Notes under the pieces: generated by a model
The model's database searches: none
The model's input: the letters and a program-made list of their open reading frames with translations, nothing else
Told to the model about the DNA's origin: nothing
Assembly (NCBI RefSeq): GCF_900106955.1
Contig: NZ_FNNI01000001.1
Location: 1 to 64,000 of the forward strand
Origin: Aidingimonas halophila
GTDB lineage: Bacteria; Pseudomonadota; Gammaproteobacteria; Pseudomonadales; Halomonadaceae
Direction of reading: 5' to 3'
Length of the DNA: 64,000 bases
Part shown: piece by piece, positions 52,636 through 61,999 of the stretch
How the letters are laid out: each line of letters opens with the position of its first letter
Position numbering within the stretch: position 1 is the stretch's first letter
Translations under genes and position numbers: made by a program

Positions 52636-54357
52636 ATGCGCGCCAGTCAACTTCTGATACCCACGCTGAAGGAAACTCCCGCAGACGCTGATATCGTCAG
52701 TCACCAGCTCATGTTGCGTTCGGGCATGATTCGTCGCCTGAGCGCGGGGCTGTACACCTGGCTGCCGCTCGGTCTGCGTACACTGCGCAAGGTCGAGACC
52801 ATCGTGCGTGAAGAGATGAATCGTGCCGGAGCCCAGGAAGTCCTGATGCCGGCGATTCAGCCTGCCGAGCTGTGGCAGGAATCCGGCCGATGGGATCAGT
52901 ACGGCAACCTCTTGCTGCGTATCCGCGACCGACATGATCGCGACTTCTGCTATGGTCCGACCCACGAAGAGGTCATCACGGACCTGGTGCGCAACGAGAT
53001 TCGCTCCTACCGGCAGTTGCCGACCAACTTCTATCAGATTCAGACCAAGTTTCGCGACGAGACCCGGCCGCGTTTCGGTGTCATGCGTGCCCGTGAGTTC
53101 ATCATGAAGGACGCCTACTCCTTCGATGTCGACCAGGCGGGGCTCCAGCGCTCCTACGAGGCGATGTACGATGCCTATATCCGTATCTTCACGCGCCTGG
53201 GGTTGGACTTTCGGGCCGTCGAAGCCGATAACGGAGATATTGGTGGCACCGGTTCCCACGAGTTCCAGGTACTCGCCGATTCCGGTGAGGACGCGGTGAT
53301 CTTTTCCACCGAGTCCGATTACGCCGCCAATATCGAAAAGGCTGAAGCATTGCCGGCCCCCTTGGGTGAGACACCTGAACGTCCGGCACCGCAGGAGGAA
53401 CTGCGACTGGTGGACACGCCCCATGCCAAAACGATCGCCACGCTGGTCGAACAGCACGGCCTGCCCATCGAAAAGACCATCAAGACCCTGATCGCCCATG
53501 GCAGTGACGGCAATCTTATCGCCTTGCTGGTGCGTGGCGATCATGAACTCAATGAGGTCAAGGCCGAGAACCTTCCCGAGGTCGCGGCGCCACTGAGCAT
53601 GGCCAGCGAGGAAGAGATTCGCGCCGCCGTGGGCGCCGGTCCGGGGTCATTGGGTCCGGTCGGGCTGAACCTGCCGATCGTCATCGACCGCAGCGTGGCG
53701 TTGATGAGCGACTTCGGCGCTGGGGCCAATACGGATGGCAAGCACTATTTCGGCATCAACTGGGAGCGTGATGTCGATCTGCCCAAGGTTGCCGACCTGC
53801 GTAACGTCGTCGAAGGCGATCCTTCCCCCGACGGCAAGGGCACATTGGCCATCGCCCGCGGCATCGAAGTCGGCCATGTATTCCAGTTGGGCACCAAGTA
53901 CTCCACGGCCATGAACGCGACCGTGCTCGACGACAACGGCAAGGCCGTGCCCTTGTTGATGGGATGCTACGGCATCGGAGTCACCCGCGTGGTTGCCGCG
54001 GCCATCGAACAGAACCATGACGACAAAGGGATTATCTGGCCCGATGCCATCGCCCCTTTCGAGGTGATGCTGGTTCCGATGAATGCCCACAAGTCCGAGC
54101 GAGTCCGCGAGACCGCGGAACGTCTCTACGAGGAACTTCAGGCCCAAGGGATCGAGGTATTGCTCGATGATCGCGATACCCGTCCCGGTGTGAAGTTTGC
54201 CGATCAGGAATTGATCGGGATTCCCCACCGACTGGTCATCGGGGAACGCAGTCTCGACAACGGTGAACTCGAGTACAAAGGGCGACGCGATGACGATGCG
54301 ACCATGGTGCCTGCCGACGACATCGTCGATTTCCTGCACAAGGCCCTTCATCGTTGA
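52636..54357 (+). CDS. proS: Prolyl-tRNA synthetase
   Basis: A 573-residue class II synthetase of the bacterial ProS type, close in length to the E. coli enzyme (572). Class II motif 1 ([12 protein letters not shown]), motif 2 ([23 protein letters not shown]) and motif 3 ([13 protein letters not shown]) are present. The YbaK-like editing insertion lies between motifs 2 and 3 (about residues 225-400) and hydrolyses mischarged Ala-tRNA(Pro). The anticodon-binding domain follows at the C-terminus. Start 52636 is the family-typical [13 protein letters not shown]; upstream open frame is not used. Confidence 0.96.
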   Translation: MRASQLLIPTLKETPADADIVSHQLMLRSGMIRRLSAGLYTWLPLGLRTLRKVETIVREEMNRAGAQEVLMPAIQPAELWQESGRWDQYGNLLLRIRDRHDRDFCYGPTHEEVITDLVRNEIRSYRQLPTNFYQIQTKFRDETRPRFGVMRAREFIMKDAYSFDVDQAGLQRSYEAMYDAYIRIFTRLGLDFRAVEADNGDIGGTGSHEFQVLADSGEDAVIFSTESDYAANIEKAEALPAPLGETPERPAPQEELRLVDTPHAKTIATLVEQHGLPIEKTIKTLIAHGSDGNLIALLVRGDHELNEVKAENLPEVAAPLSMASEEEIRAAVGAGPGSLGPVGLNLPIVIDRSVALMSDFGAGANTDGKHYFGINWERDVDLPKVADLRNVVEGDPSPDGKGTLAIARGIEVGHVFQLGTKYSTAMNATVLDDNGKAVPLLMGCYGIGVTRVVAAAIEQNHDDKGIIWPDAIAPFEVMLVPMNAHKSERVRETAERLYEELQAQGIEVLLDDRDTRPGVKFADQELIGIPHRLVIGERSLDNGELEYKGRRDDDATMVPADDIVDFLHKALHR

Positions 54358-54455
54358 GGCACGTTAACAATAGCCAATGACTCTTTATCGGCTCCCGTAC
54401 TAGAATGACTGATATTGCATAATGCGGTATATCATTCAGGGACAACCAGCCGACA

Positions 54456-56468
54456 ATGAATCAAACGGTCATGGAGAAGTGGCGTTCGGTCAGCCATCGC
54501 TATCGGCGCCACGGCCTTTGGTGGTACGGCACCTCATCCATCTCCGTACTCCTGATTGTCACTTCCCTATGGATACGCTGGCCATGGCTACTGCTGCTGC
54601 CACTCTTCTTGATCACCGGCTTGAGCGCCTGGTCATGGCGGCGCTTCTCGCGTCAATCGAACGCCGGACTGGCCATCATCAATGAAATGCTGGAAACCCA
54701 GCAGCGACTCGCCGATCAGCAGCAGGCCTGGCGAGAATTGCGTGATCTGCATCAGCAGAATGTCAGTGAGTCACACTTCTTCGATGTCCTGCTGGAATCG
54801 ACCTCACGACTGATCGAGACCGACCAGCTCAGTATCTGGCTGCTGGACGAAGGCAGCGCAACGATGCGTTGCCGGGCCAGCTTGTACCCAGGGAGGGTCG
54901 GAACGACCCTCGATACACGCGAGGTTCCCAACTATCTGCACGCATTGCAGAATGCCCCCAGCTTGACCGCAGACGATGCACGCAATGATCCGCGGCTCAC
55001 CGAACTGCAGGATTATCTGGAGAGATTCGACATCATCTCCATGCTGGATGTGGGGATTTTCGTCGGTGGCGAACTGCGCGGCATTCTCTGCTGCGAAGCA
55101 CGACATCCCCGCCAATGGCGAACGGAAGACGTAAGTTGCCTGATGGCGGTGTCCGGGCTGCTTTCGCAGTTCGCCGAATCCTTGCGTCGCCAGGCGGCGG
55201 AACGGGACCTTTACCGACAGATTCATTATGACGACGTCACCCACCTGCCCACCTTGCGGGGGCTTGATACCAGCCTCGAGCGATACATCGAACATGGCAG
55301 TTTCCATCTCGGGGTCTTGCGTATTGCCGGACTCAGCCACATCAACGAAACACTGGGACAGGCGGCGGGTGACGAAGCGCTGATGCAGGTCGTCACCGAA
55401 TTACAACGCCTGCTGCACAAGAGTGGACTCACGCCGGAACTGGCCCGACTTCCCTCCAACCGGATCGTCGTCCTGATCCCCGCCAAATCCCGCAACACCA
55501 TTCAATCATGCGGCATGGACATGCTGGCAGCGCTCAATGCACGCGACTGGCTCAGCGAGCAACATCCCGTCAGTCTGCAGTTCGCCATGGGCATCGCCAG
55601 TTATCCCGATGACTCCCGCAATACCGATCAGTTGCTGCAGCGTGCCGAACTGGCTCTCAAGAAGGCGCGTTCCGACACGCGCCATTTCCTGGCGTTCTAT
55701 AACAGTGAATTGAGTGAATGGCAGCGGGAACAGAATCAGTTGGAGCGCGAATTGCGGGAGGCGTTGGCCGACGGGCATTTCCGGCTTTATCTGCAGCCCC
55801 AGTTCGACGGACGAGGCCAACTACGAGGAGCAGAGGCCCTGATACGCTGGCAGCACCCGCAGCGCGGCTTGCTGACCCCGGGAGACTTCATCGGCGTGGC
55901 CGAGCGTTCCGGCCTGATTCGTCCCATTGGCTACTGGGTTCTGGAGCAGGCGGCCGACTTGCTGCATGGACCACTACAAGACACATGTCTGATGCTGTCC
56001 GTCAATGTGTCCGTTCATCAATTGCGCGATGACGATTTCCTGGGTCACGTCACCTCCCTGATTCGTGAGCGCCAGCTGGCACCCGAGCGACTGGTTCTGG
56101 AAATCGTCGAATCGTTGCTGGTCACGCCCGGCGTCACCAGCAGGCTCCAGGCGCTGCGGCGCTTGGGCATCAACCTCTCGCTCGATGACTTCGGTACCGG
56201 TTACTCGTCATTACGCTATCTTCAGGAATTCCAGGTCGATGAAATCAAGCTCGACAAGGTCTTCATCGATCCGTTGCAGCATCAGGACGATGTGCCATTG
56301 GCCCGCTCGATCATTGCATTGGGCAAGGCTCTCGGGCTGCGGCTCGTCGCCGAAGGTGTAGAAAGCGCCCCACAACGGCAATTTCTCCAGAAACACGGCG
56401 TCGATATCCTCCAAGGTTACTATCTCGCCCGCCCTGAGCCCGTACCGTCCTTTCTCGATCGCCTATGA
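54456..56468 (+). CDS. GAF-GGDEF-EAL protein, likely cyclic di-GMP phosphodiesterase
   Basis: A 670-residue protein. Two membrane helices are at the start (about residues 22-60), a coiled-coil-like linker and a GAF domain at about 85-240, a degenerate GGDEF domain at about 250-420, and an EAL domain at about 430-665. The GGDEF active motif is not present (the position reads like PSNRIV near 329), so cyclase activity is unlikely. EAL residues are intact: AEALIRWQHP, SVNVSV, LEIVES, LDDFGTGYSSL, EIKLDK and AEGVES. It should hydrolyse cyclic di-GMP. The only ATG with reasonable context is 54456. Confidence 0.87.
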   Translation: MNQTVMEKWRSVSHRYRRHGLWWYGTSSISVLLIVTSLWIRWPWLLLLPLFLITGLSAWSWRRFSRQSNAGLAIINEMLETQQRLADQQQAWRELRDLHQQNVSESHFFDVLLESTSRLIETDQLSIWLLDEGSATMRCRASLYPGRVGTTLDTREVPNYLHALQNAPSLTADDARNDPRLTELQDYLERFDIISMLDVGIFVGGELRGILCCEARHPRQWRTEDVSCLMAVSGLLSQFAESLRRQAAERDLYRQIHYDDVTHLPTLRGLDTSLERYIEHGSFHLGVLRIAGLSHINETLGQAAGDEALMQVVTELQRLLHKSGLTPELARLPSNRIVVLIPAKSRNTIQSCGMDMLAALNARDWLSEQHPVSLQFAMGIASYPDDSRNTDQLLQRAELALKKARSDTRHFLAFYNSELSEWQREQNQLERELREALADGHFRLYLQPQFDGRGQLRGAEALIRWQHPQRGLLTPGDFIGVAERSGLIRPIGYWVLEQAADLLHGPLQDTCLMLSVNVSVHQLRDDDFLGHVTSLIRERQLAPERLVLEIVESLLVTPGVTSRLQALRRLGINLSLDDFGTGYSSLRYLQEFQVDEIKLDKVFIDPLQHQDDVPLARSIIALGKALGLRLVAEGVESAPQRQFLQKHGVDILQGYYLARPEPVPSFLDRL

Positions 56469-56528
56469 ATCCGCAACCCTCCCTGCAGACACTGACGGGA
56501 GGCTCGGCGCGAGACACGCTGGCACCCA

Positions 56529-56556
56529 TAAAAAAACCGGCCCCGCAGGACCGGTC
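56529..56556 (-). terminator. Intrinsic terminator downstream of rfaH
   Basis: On the minus strand, arms ACCGG and CCGGT (loop of about ten bases) are followed by seven or more T. This is a classic Rho-independent structure placed about 110 bases after the rfaH stop. The A-run on the plus strand precedes the stem, so it would not stop the EAL gene in the same way. Confidence 0.7.
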
Positions 56557-56582
56557 ACGGGGGTTGCCCCCCCTCCCCTGAC

Positions 56583-56630
56583 AACGCTGGATGCGTTACA
56601 GGAGGAGCCTATCGTCTCATCAGGGATGAG
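56583..56630. repeat. Small palindromes between the EAL and rfaH genes
   Basis: Two short perfect inverted repeats: AACGC/GCGTT (56583-56597) and CTCATC/GATGAG (56616-56630). They lie in the rfaH 3' region and might form RNA stems. No function is known. Confidence 0.3.
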
Positions 56631-56662
56631 GCGTTGACCTGAATCAAGATCAAGACATTCTC

Positions 56663-57199
56663 TCACGAGCGTCGACGCAACTGGGCAACGGGTATCTCCA
56701 ACCGCTGCTGCTTATGCAGCATATTGAGCAGGACGATGGCGCGCTCTTCTCCCTTCTGTGACTGGAACACCGCCTGCAGATCCCGAAAAGGCCCATCGGT
56801 GATCTCCACGTCATCGCCGGCGCGGAAATAGACGTTGGCTCCCTCATCGGCCATGCCTGCTGGATGATCGCGCAACACCGCTATCAGGGCATCATCGACT
56901 GCAATGGGTTCATCACCGAAGGTCAGCAGCTTCAACACTCCCCGAGTGGAGCGTATCGGTCGCCAATTGCTGGCGACCTTGTCCAGCCGGATGAACAGGT
57001 AATATGGAAATAATGGTTCCGCTATCCAGGTCAACTTCTGTCGGCGTTTCTTCTGGACTTCCAATACCGGGTGAAACACCTCGAAACCCTGATTGCCGAG
57101 ATGCTCGGTGGCACGAAACGATTCGCCTCCCTTGCATTGGATGACATACCAGCGTGGTTGTGCGTCGGTTTCAAACGAACTCGCTTCAGGATCCTGCAT
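56663..57199 (-). CDS. rfaH: RfaH transcription antiterminator
   Basis: A 178-residue NusG paralogue. The NGN domain covers about residues 15-115 (RWYVIQCKGGESFRATEHLGNQGFEVFHPV, PLFPYYLFIRLD, STRGVLKLLTFGDEP). A C-terminal KOW-like domain follows (GDDVEITDGPFRDLQAVFQ). RfaH is recruited at ops sites and suppresses Rho termination in long operons for LPS, capsule and secretion, while also aiding translation. Single gene, divergent from ampG. Ops-containing target operons are not in this window. Confidence 0.9.
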   Translation of the reverse strand: MQDPEASSFETDAQPRWYVIQCKGGESFRATEHLGNQGFEVFHPVLEVQKKRRQKLTWIAEPLFPYYLFIRLDKVASNWRPIRSTRGVLKLLTFGDEPIAVDDALIAVLRDHPAGMADEGANVYFRAGDDVEITDGPFRDLQAVFQSQKGEERAIVLLNMLHKQQRLEIPVAQLRRRS

Positions 57200-57351
57200 G
57201 GTGCCGTGTCTCCACCCTCCGGCAATGTCCAGTGACAGTGCCGGGCAACAGTTGGGTTTTGCTGACGAGGTATCAAGCGTTGGAATGCTAGTTTACCATT
57301 GCTTCGCGATTCTTGTGCGCTTACCGCTGTATTCAGTCACGGGAGTTTTTC

Positions 57352-58722
57352 ATGATGCCGCCCCCCGCCCAACGCAGTTGGCGTGACGCGCTTGCCGTTT
57401 ACCTTCGTCCCCAGGTCATCACGATGCTATTTCTGGGGTTTTCAGCCGGCCTCCCTTTCCTGCTGGTGTTTTCCACGCTGTCAGCGTGGCTACGAAGCAG
57501 CGATGTCGAGGTCGCAGCGATCGGTTTCTTTTCCTGGATCGGCATTCTCTATTCGATCAAGTTCTTCTGGGCTCCGGTCGTCGACCGCCTGGCCCTGCCA
57601 GGCATCACCCGCATCTTCGGCCAGCGCCGGGGCTGGATGCTTTGTGCTCAGGGCATGATCATCATCGGCTTGATCGGCCTATCAAGCCTCGATGCCCACT
57701 TGAACCTTAGGCTGGTGGCCTTCTTCGCCTTGCTGGTAGCCTTCGGCTCGGCCACCCAGGACATCACCATCGATGCCTTTCGTATCGAATCGGCTCAGGA
57801 CGATATCCAGGCCGCCATGGCGTCGACCTACATCATCGGTTATCGGGGCGGCCTGCTGGCGGCCGGAGCGGGCGCATTATATGTCGCCGATCTGGTCTCC
57901 TGGGAGGCGGCCTATCTATGCATGGCTGCCCTGGTAGGTGTCGGCGTGATCACGGCACTGATTCGCCCCGAACCGAAGCGCTCGTCACTGTCAGTCCAGT
58001 TCATCCACGAGCCCCAGGTCCGCACGTTCATCCGCAAGAGCCGCGGTCGGCCGAAACCACTGCGTCGCCTGCAGGCCTGGGCCATCGGTGCAATCATCTG
58101 TCCATTCACGGACTTTTTTACCCGCCACCGGCGCAAGGCGTTGTGGCTACTGGTGTTCGTGGCCATTTTCCGTATCAGTGACCTCTCGATGGCGGCCATG
58201 GCCAACCCGCTTTATATCGACCTGGGGTTCTCGCTGTCGATGATTGCCAACGTGACCAATGTCTTCGGGATCGTCATGAGTATCGGCGGCGGTATTCTCG
58301 GCGGACTGCTGGTGGCACGCTACGGCATTGGCCCGATACTGATTCTCGGGGCCGCCATCGTGGCAGCCACCAACCTGTTGTTCGCTCTGCTGGCTGTCAG
58401 TGGTCCCAGCACCCCGATGCTGGTGATGACCATTGTCGGCGACAATCTGTCCAACGGCCTGGCCAGCACCGTCTTCATCGCTTTTCTTTCCAGTCTGACG
58501 TCACGCGCCTATACCGCTACGCAGTACGCCCTGTTCTCATCGCTGATGACGCTGCCCGGCAAGTTCATCGGTGGCTTCTCGGGTATGGTGGTGGATGCCC
58601 AAGGTTACGTCGTATTCTTCATCATGGCATCGCTGCTGGGAATTCCCGCCATTCTGCTGGCTTGGCGAGTTAACCGCGACAGAGAATTGCTGCCTGCCCC
58701 CACGCCAAGTGCCAGCGCGTGA
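57352..58722 (+). CDS. ampG: AmpG-type muropeptide permease (MFS)
   Basis: A 456-residue membrane protein with 12-14 helices. The start MLFLGFSAGLPFLLVFSTLSAWLRSSDV, then FFWAPVVDRLALP and RRGWMLCAQGMII are typical of AmpG, as is AFGSATQDITIDAFRIES. AmpG imports GlcNAc-anhydro-muropeptides for cell-wall recycling. GGGAG precedes tandem ATG codons at 57352. The neighbouring rfaH and SEC-C genes give no operon context. Interest: an AmgK-like kinase occurs elsewhere in this window but in an unrelated cluster. Confidence 0.9.
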   Translation: MMPPPAQRSWRDALAVYLRPQVITMLFLGFSAGLPFLLVFSTLSAWLRSSDVEVAAIGFFSWIGILYSIKFFWAPVVDRLALPGITRIFGQRRGWMLCAQGMIIIGLIGLSSLDAHLNLRLVAFFALLVAFGSATQDITIDAFRIESAQDDIQAAMASTYIIGYRGGLLAAGAGALYVADLVSWEAAYLCMAALVGVGVITALIRPEPKRSSLSVQFIHEPQVRTFIRKSRGRPKPLRRLQAWAIGAIICPFTDFFTRHRRKALWLLVFVAIFRISDLSMAAMANPLYIDLGFSLSMIANVTNVFGIVMSIGGGILGGLLVARYGIGPILILGAAIVAATNLLFALLAVSGPSTPMLVMTIVGDNLSNGLASTVFIAFLSSLTSRAYTATQYALFSSLMTLPGKFIGGFSGMVVDAQGYVVFFIMASLLGIPAILLAWRVNRDRELLPAPTPSASA

Positions 58723-58733
58723 CGCCCGGCGGG

Positions 58734-60557
58734 TCAATGTTTGGCTGCCGCACGCTGGGCAGCCAGCCACTCCAGCGCGCCACGACTATTGGCCCATTGA
58801 TCGCGCATCAACGTACGATACTGCCACGCCTCGGCACGACTGCCCGCCGCCGGCGCCTGATTGGGCAACCGAGGGACCGATTTCACGTTGTCATCGCACA
58901 GGATATCGGCGATATAAGGGTTGATCCCCAACGCCTCATGCAACGTTTCCTGCGCCTCTTCACGCCGCCCGAGGCGGAACAATGCCAGTACACGCCCCAT
59001 GATCACGCCCAACAACGGTGTCTCGCCATTCGGCTCACTGACCTCCAGGGCTTGATGGTTCCGGTCGGCGCGTAACAGTTGGTCCAGCACCAACTCACGC
59101 AGTCCCAGGTTGTCGTGGCTATCCAACGCCAACAGACGTTCCGCCAGACGCCGGGAGTGTTCCCGGGCCCCGCGTTCCATGCCGACGACCAGCGCCAGGC
59201 CGGCACGCAGCAACACGGCATTGTCGCCCGGCTCCCAGGCCACATCGGTGGCTCCTTCATTCGCCAGTTGCAATAGCCAGCGTTCGAGTCGGGATGCCAG
59301 AGGCTCGAACAGGCTCGCCGCCATCCAGGGCAAGCTCCCGAATCGGCTGGTCATTGCCAGGGAAAGATCCTGCAGTACTGCTGGTGAATCCAGCCACTCG
59401 GGATGCGAACAGAGTTCCACTAGCCAGACATCAGCCTGGGGCCATGGATCCGATTCGAATCCCAGTGCCGTGGTTTCATCGACCTCTGCGGGAAACACCT
59501 CGCGCCAGGCCATGTGGAGTGCCTTCTCACGCTCACTGGTATGGTATTCGTATTCGCCGTTTCCAACATGATGGAACGACAGCAGCGGCGCGGTGGGTAA
59601 TGCGGCCAGCAGCGCCTGAAGAGCCGCCAGGGGTTCGGCCAGACTTTCCTCGGCATTGACCATCTGCTCGGCCAGGGTCGCTTCCGGATTCTCGGCCAGA
59701 TCGCCCAGGAACTCCAGTTGTTCCGGTTCCAGATCTCCCTGACGGGCCAGACGCCTGAACCAGAAACGCGATCGCTCCTTGGCTTCGTCGACATTGCCTT
59801 CGTGCAATAACAGCATCGCCTCGATGTAGGCCAGGGTCGGCGAATCCGGCAACGCCTGTTGTGCGCGAACGAACGCCTGGCGGGCACTGGCCAGATCATC
59901 GTTGTCGAGATGCATCAGACACAGCCGCTCCAACGCAGCGCCACGCAGGAACAACGGGCCTCGCTCGAGAACGGCATCGAGCAGCGCCGTACGCTTACGA
60001 TGAAAACCTCGCTCCTGGTAGAGATCCACCAGCAATTCAAACGCCGGCTCCGTCTGTTCCGGTAACGTTGACCAGTCCTGTTGATCGAACAAGGCTTCGA
60101 GACATTGCTGGGCACGTCCACGCTGGTCACTCTCGGCTGCGATCAAACCGGCCTCGAGTAGTGCCTGAGCGGGCGCCCGGCCACTCTGTAATGCCAACCG
60201 GAGTGTCTCCCCTTTCCAGTCACGCAGCGACAGCATCCACATCAAGTGATCGGGAATCGCCCCCGGAAAACTGACGGTGCCGCAACAGTCGCGGGTCTGG
60301 AAACCGGAATCACACCAGCAGGGTTCGTGATTGTCAGGACGTGCCAGGGGCTCACAGGCGAATCCGAGACGCACCAACGGGGTCTGCGACCACAATTCGG
60401 GAGCCAGGGCCTGGGCCATGGCCAGATCCCCACCGAGATGCCTGACCCCCTCTGTCCGGGCCCAGGCGATCAGCGTCGGATAGTGTTCATCCTCGCGAAT
60501 CGCTTCGAGTGCGCCCGAAGCGAAGTCCAATAGTTGTTCCACCCATGCCGCCAGCAT
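58734..60557 (-). CDS. SEC-C domain-containing helical repeat protein
   Basis: A 607-residue acidic protein. A SEC-C-like zinc knuckle is near residues 79-92 (PCWCDSGFQTRDCCG). The rest is a long alpha-helical repeat region with TPR-like units (for example FVRAQQALPDSPTLAYIEAMLLLHEGN, and ALFRLGRREEAQETLHEALGINPYI). No catalytic motif seen. Such proteins may bind SecB-like or ribosomal partners, but function is not known. Convergent with ampG with a 12-base gap; it reads toward it. Confidence 0.7.
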   Translation of the reverse strand: MLAAWVEQLLDFASGALEAIREDEHYPTLIAWARTEGVRHLGGDLAMAQALAPELWSQTPLVRLGFACEPLARPDNHEPCWCDSGFQTRDCCGTVSFPGAIPDHLMWMLSLRDWKGETLRLALQSGRAPAQALLEAGLIAAESDQRGRAQQCLEALFDQQDWSTLPEQTEPAFELLVDLYQERGFHRKRTALLDAVLERGPLFLRGAALERLCLMHLDNDDLASARQAFVRAQQALPDSPTLAYIEAMLLLHEGNVDEAKERSRFWFRRLARQGDLEPEQLEFLGDLAENPEATLAEQMVNAEESLAEPLAALQALLAALPTAPLLSFHHVGNGEYEYHTSEREKALHMAWREVFPAEVDETTALGFESDPWPQADVWLVELCSHPEWLDSPAVLQDLSLAMTSRFGSLPWMAASLFEPLASRLERWLLQLANEGATDVAWEPGDNAVLLRAGLALVVGMERGAREHSRRLAERLLALDSHDNLGLRELVLDQLLRADRNHQALEVSEPNGETPLLGVIMGRVLALFRLGRREEAQETLHEALGINPYIADILCDDNVKSVPRLPNQAPAAGSRAEAWQYRTLMRDQWANSRGALEWLAAQRAAAKH

Positions 60558-60626
60558 CGCAATCTCCGCCGAAATACGGCCCTATCCTAGCACGCCGCCG
60601 ATACCGGCCTCATCCAACATGACCGA

Positions 60627-61877
60627 TCAATGTTGTCGTTTTGCCCACGCCAGCAGCGGCTGGGTACGCGCATGCATGTCAAGACGGGCACCCAGTCTCA
60701 CCAGATTCCAATAGTGGCCATTCAAGGTGCGTGACAACAACAACGTGTCGGCGGGAGGCTGAATCCGGTCCATCGCCGCCCAGACCCGGGGACTGAGTTC
60801 ACGTAACCGACGATGAACGCGTACGTCGCCGAAGTCCTGGATTCCCGGCTCAAACAACGGCGCGACCGCTGCCGCCGACTCCCGATACAGCGCCAGTGGC
60901 GCACCTTCGCCCTGGCGCCCGCCCAGTGCCAGAAGCGCGGTGTCCATCGCCATAGGATCCTGTGCCAGGGTGGCTTCCAGGAGGTCGAGCATGGTGGCCA
61001 GGCGCGCCGGAGGCACCGGAATCACGGCCCCGAGATCATAAAGGATCAGGCGCCCCTGCTCATCGCTGGCAAAATTCCCGGCATGGGGGTCGGCATGGAG
61101 TTCGCCATGAGTGAACAATTCCTCGGTCAGCCAATCGGCGAGGTGTGACGCAATGGCTTGCCGCTGGGCATCCGGGGCCGCTTCCAGATCACGCAGGGGC
61201 ACGCCATCGACGAACGTCATCGCCAATACACGCGATGTACAGAGCGCCTGACGCGGCTCGGGAATCACCAGCCATTCGCAATGGGCATAACGTTGGCGAT
61301 ACCGTTCGAGAGCATCCGCTTCCGCTCGATAGTCGAGCTCACCGCGCAGGCTCTCGGCCAGTTCCTCGAACAGGGCATCCAGCCGAACCTGCGGCACGCG
61401 CAGCCAACGCCCCAGGCGCATCATTCGCTTGACCTGGGCCAAATCGCTTTCCAGTACCTCTCTCAGCCCCGGATACTGAACCTTGAGGACGAGCGTTTCA
61501 CCGTCATGAGTGACGGCCTTGTGTACCTGCCCCATGGAAGCGCTGGCAAACGGCACGGTCTCGATATGGCTAAAGATATCTTCCAGGTTGCCGTACTCGG
61601 CAACGAGCGTTTCCCGGATGTCCGACCAGGGCATCGGTTCGGCCTGGCGCTGCAGGCGCGCAAGCTCATTCGCCAGATCCGGCGGCAGCACGTCATCCCA
61701 CTGTGCCATGATCTGTGCCAGTTTCATGGCCGGTCCCTTGAGCTCTGACAGTCCGTCGAACAGCGCTTCCCCCAGGGCCCGCCAGTTCGTCTCGCCACCC
61801 AGGCGACTTCGCAACATGGCACTTCCGGTGCGCGCGCCCAGACCGAGCAGGCGGCGCGTCCTGCCGCGTTCACGCAT
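60627..61877 (-). CDS. ABC1/AarF (UbiB-like) atypical kinase
   Basis: A protein of about 416 residues. UbiB-family motifs are present: the inhibitory helix with KGPAMKLAQIM (variant of KxGQ), the alanine-rich nucleotide loop ASASMGQVHKA, Lys in LVLKVQYPG, Glu-Asp pair ELDYRAEAD, catalytic HADPHAGNF and metal motif LYDLGAV. UbiB-type proteins support ubiquinone synthesis and lipid-quinone extraction. No C-terminal membrane helices are seen, so it is a soluble COQ8/ADCK-like relative rather than UbiB itself. Start 61877 has AGAGGAA nine bases upstream. Divergent from topB. Confidence 0.82.
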   Translation of the reverse strand: MRERGRTRRLLGLGARTGSAMLRSRLGGETNWRALGEALFDGLSELKGPAMKLAQIMAQWDDVLPPDLANELARLQRQAEPMPWSDIRETLVAEYGNLEDIFSHIETVPFASASMGQVHKAVTHDGETLVLKVQYPGLREVLESDLAQVKRMMRLGRWLRVPQVRLDALFEELAESLRGELDYRAEADALERYRQRYAHCEWLVIPEPRQALCTSRVLAMTFVDGVPLRDLEAAPDAQRQAIASHLADWLTEELFTHGELHADPHAGNFASDEQGRLILYDLGAVIPVPPARLATMLDLLEATLAQDPMAMDTALLALGGRQGEGAPLALYRESAAAVAPLFEPGIQDFGDVRVHRRLRELSPRVWAAMDRIQPPADTLLLSRTLNGHYWNLVRLGARLDMHARTQPLLAWAKRQH

Positions 61878-61999
61878 GATGGTGGTTCCTCTGTCGTGCG
61901 GCAAAACAGTACATTACCTGTACAACGTACGATCAGAGTACATCTGGTAGAACACCTTGAATACTGTAAGAATATCCAGATCATGTCGAGGTGACGTTC

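Noticed and set aside
61905-61999. LexA (SOS) box upstream of topB
   Set aside because: CTGT occurs, but the eight-base spacer is followed by CCAG or CGAT rather than ACAG, so no proper CTGT-N8-ACAG box exists.
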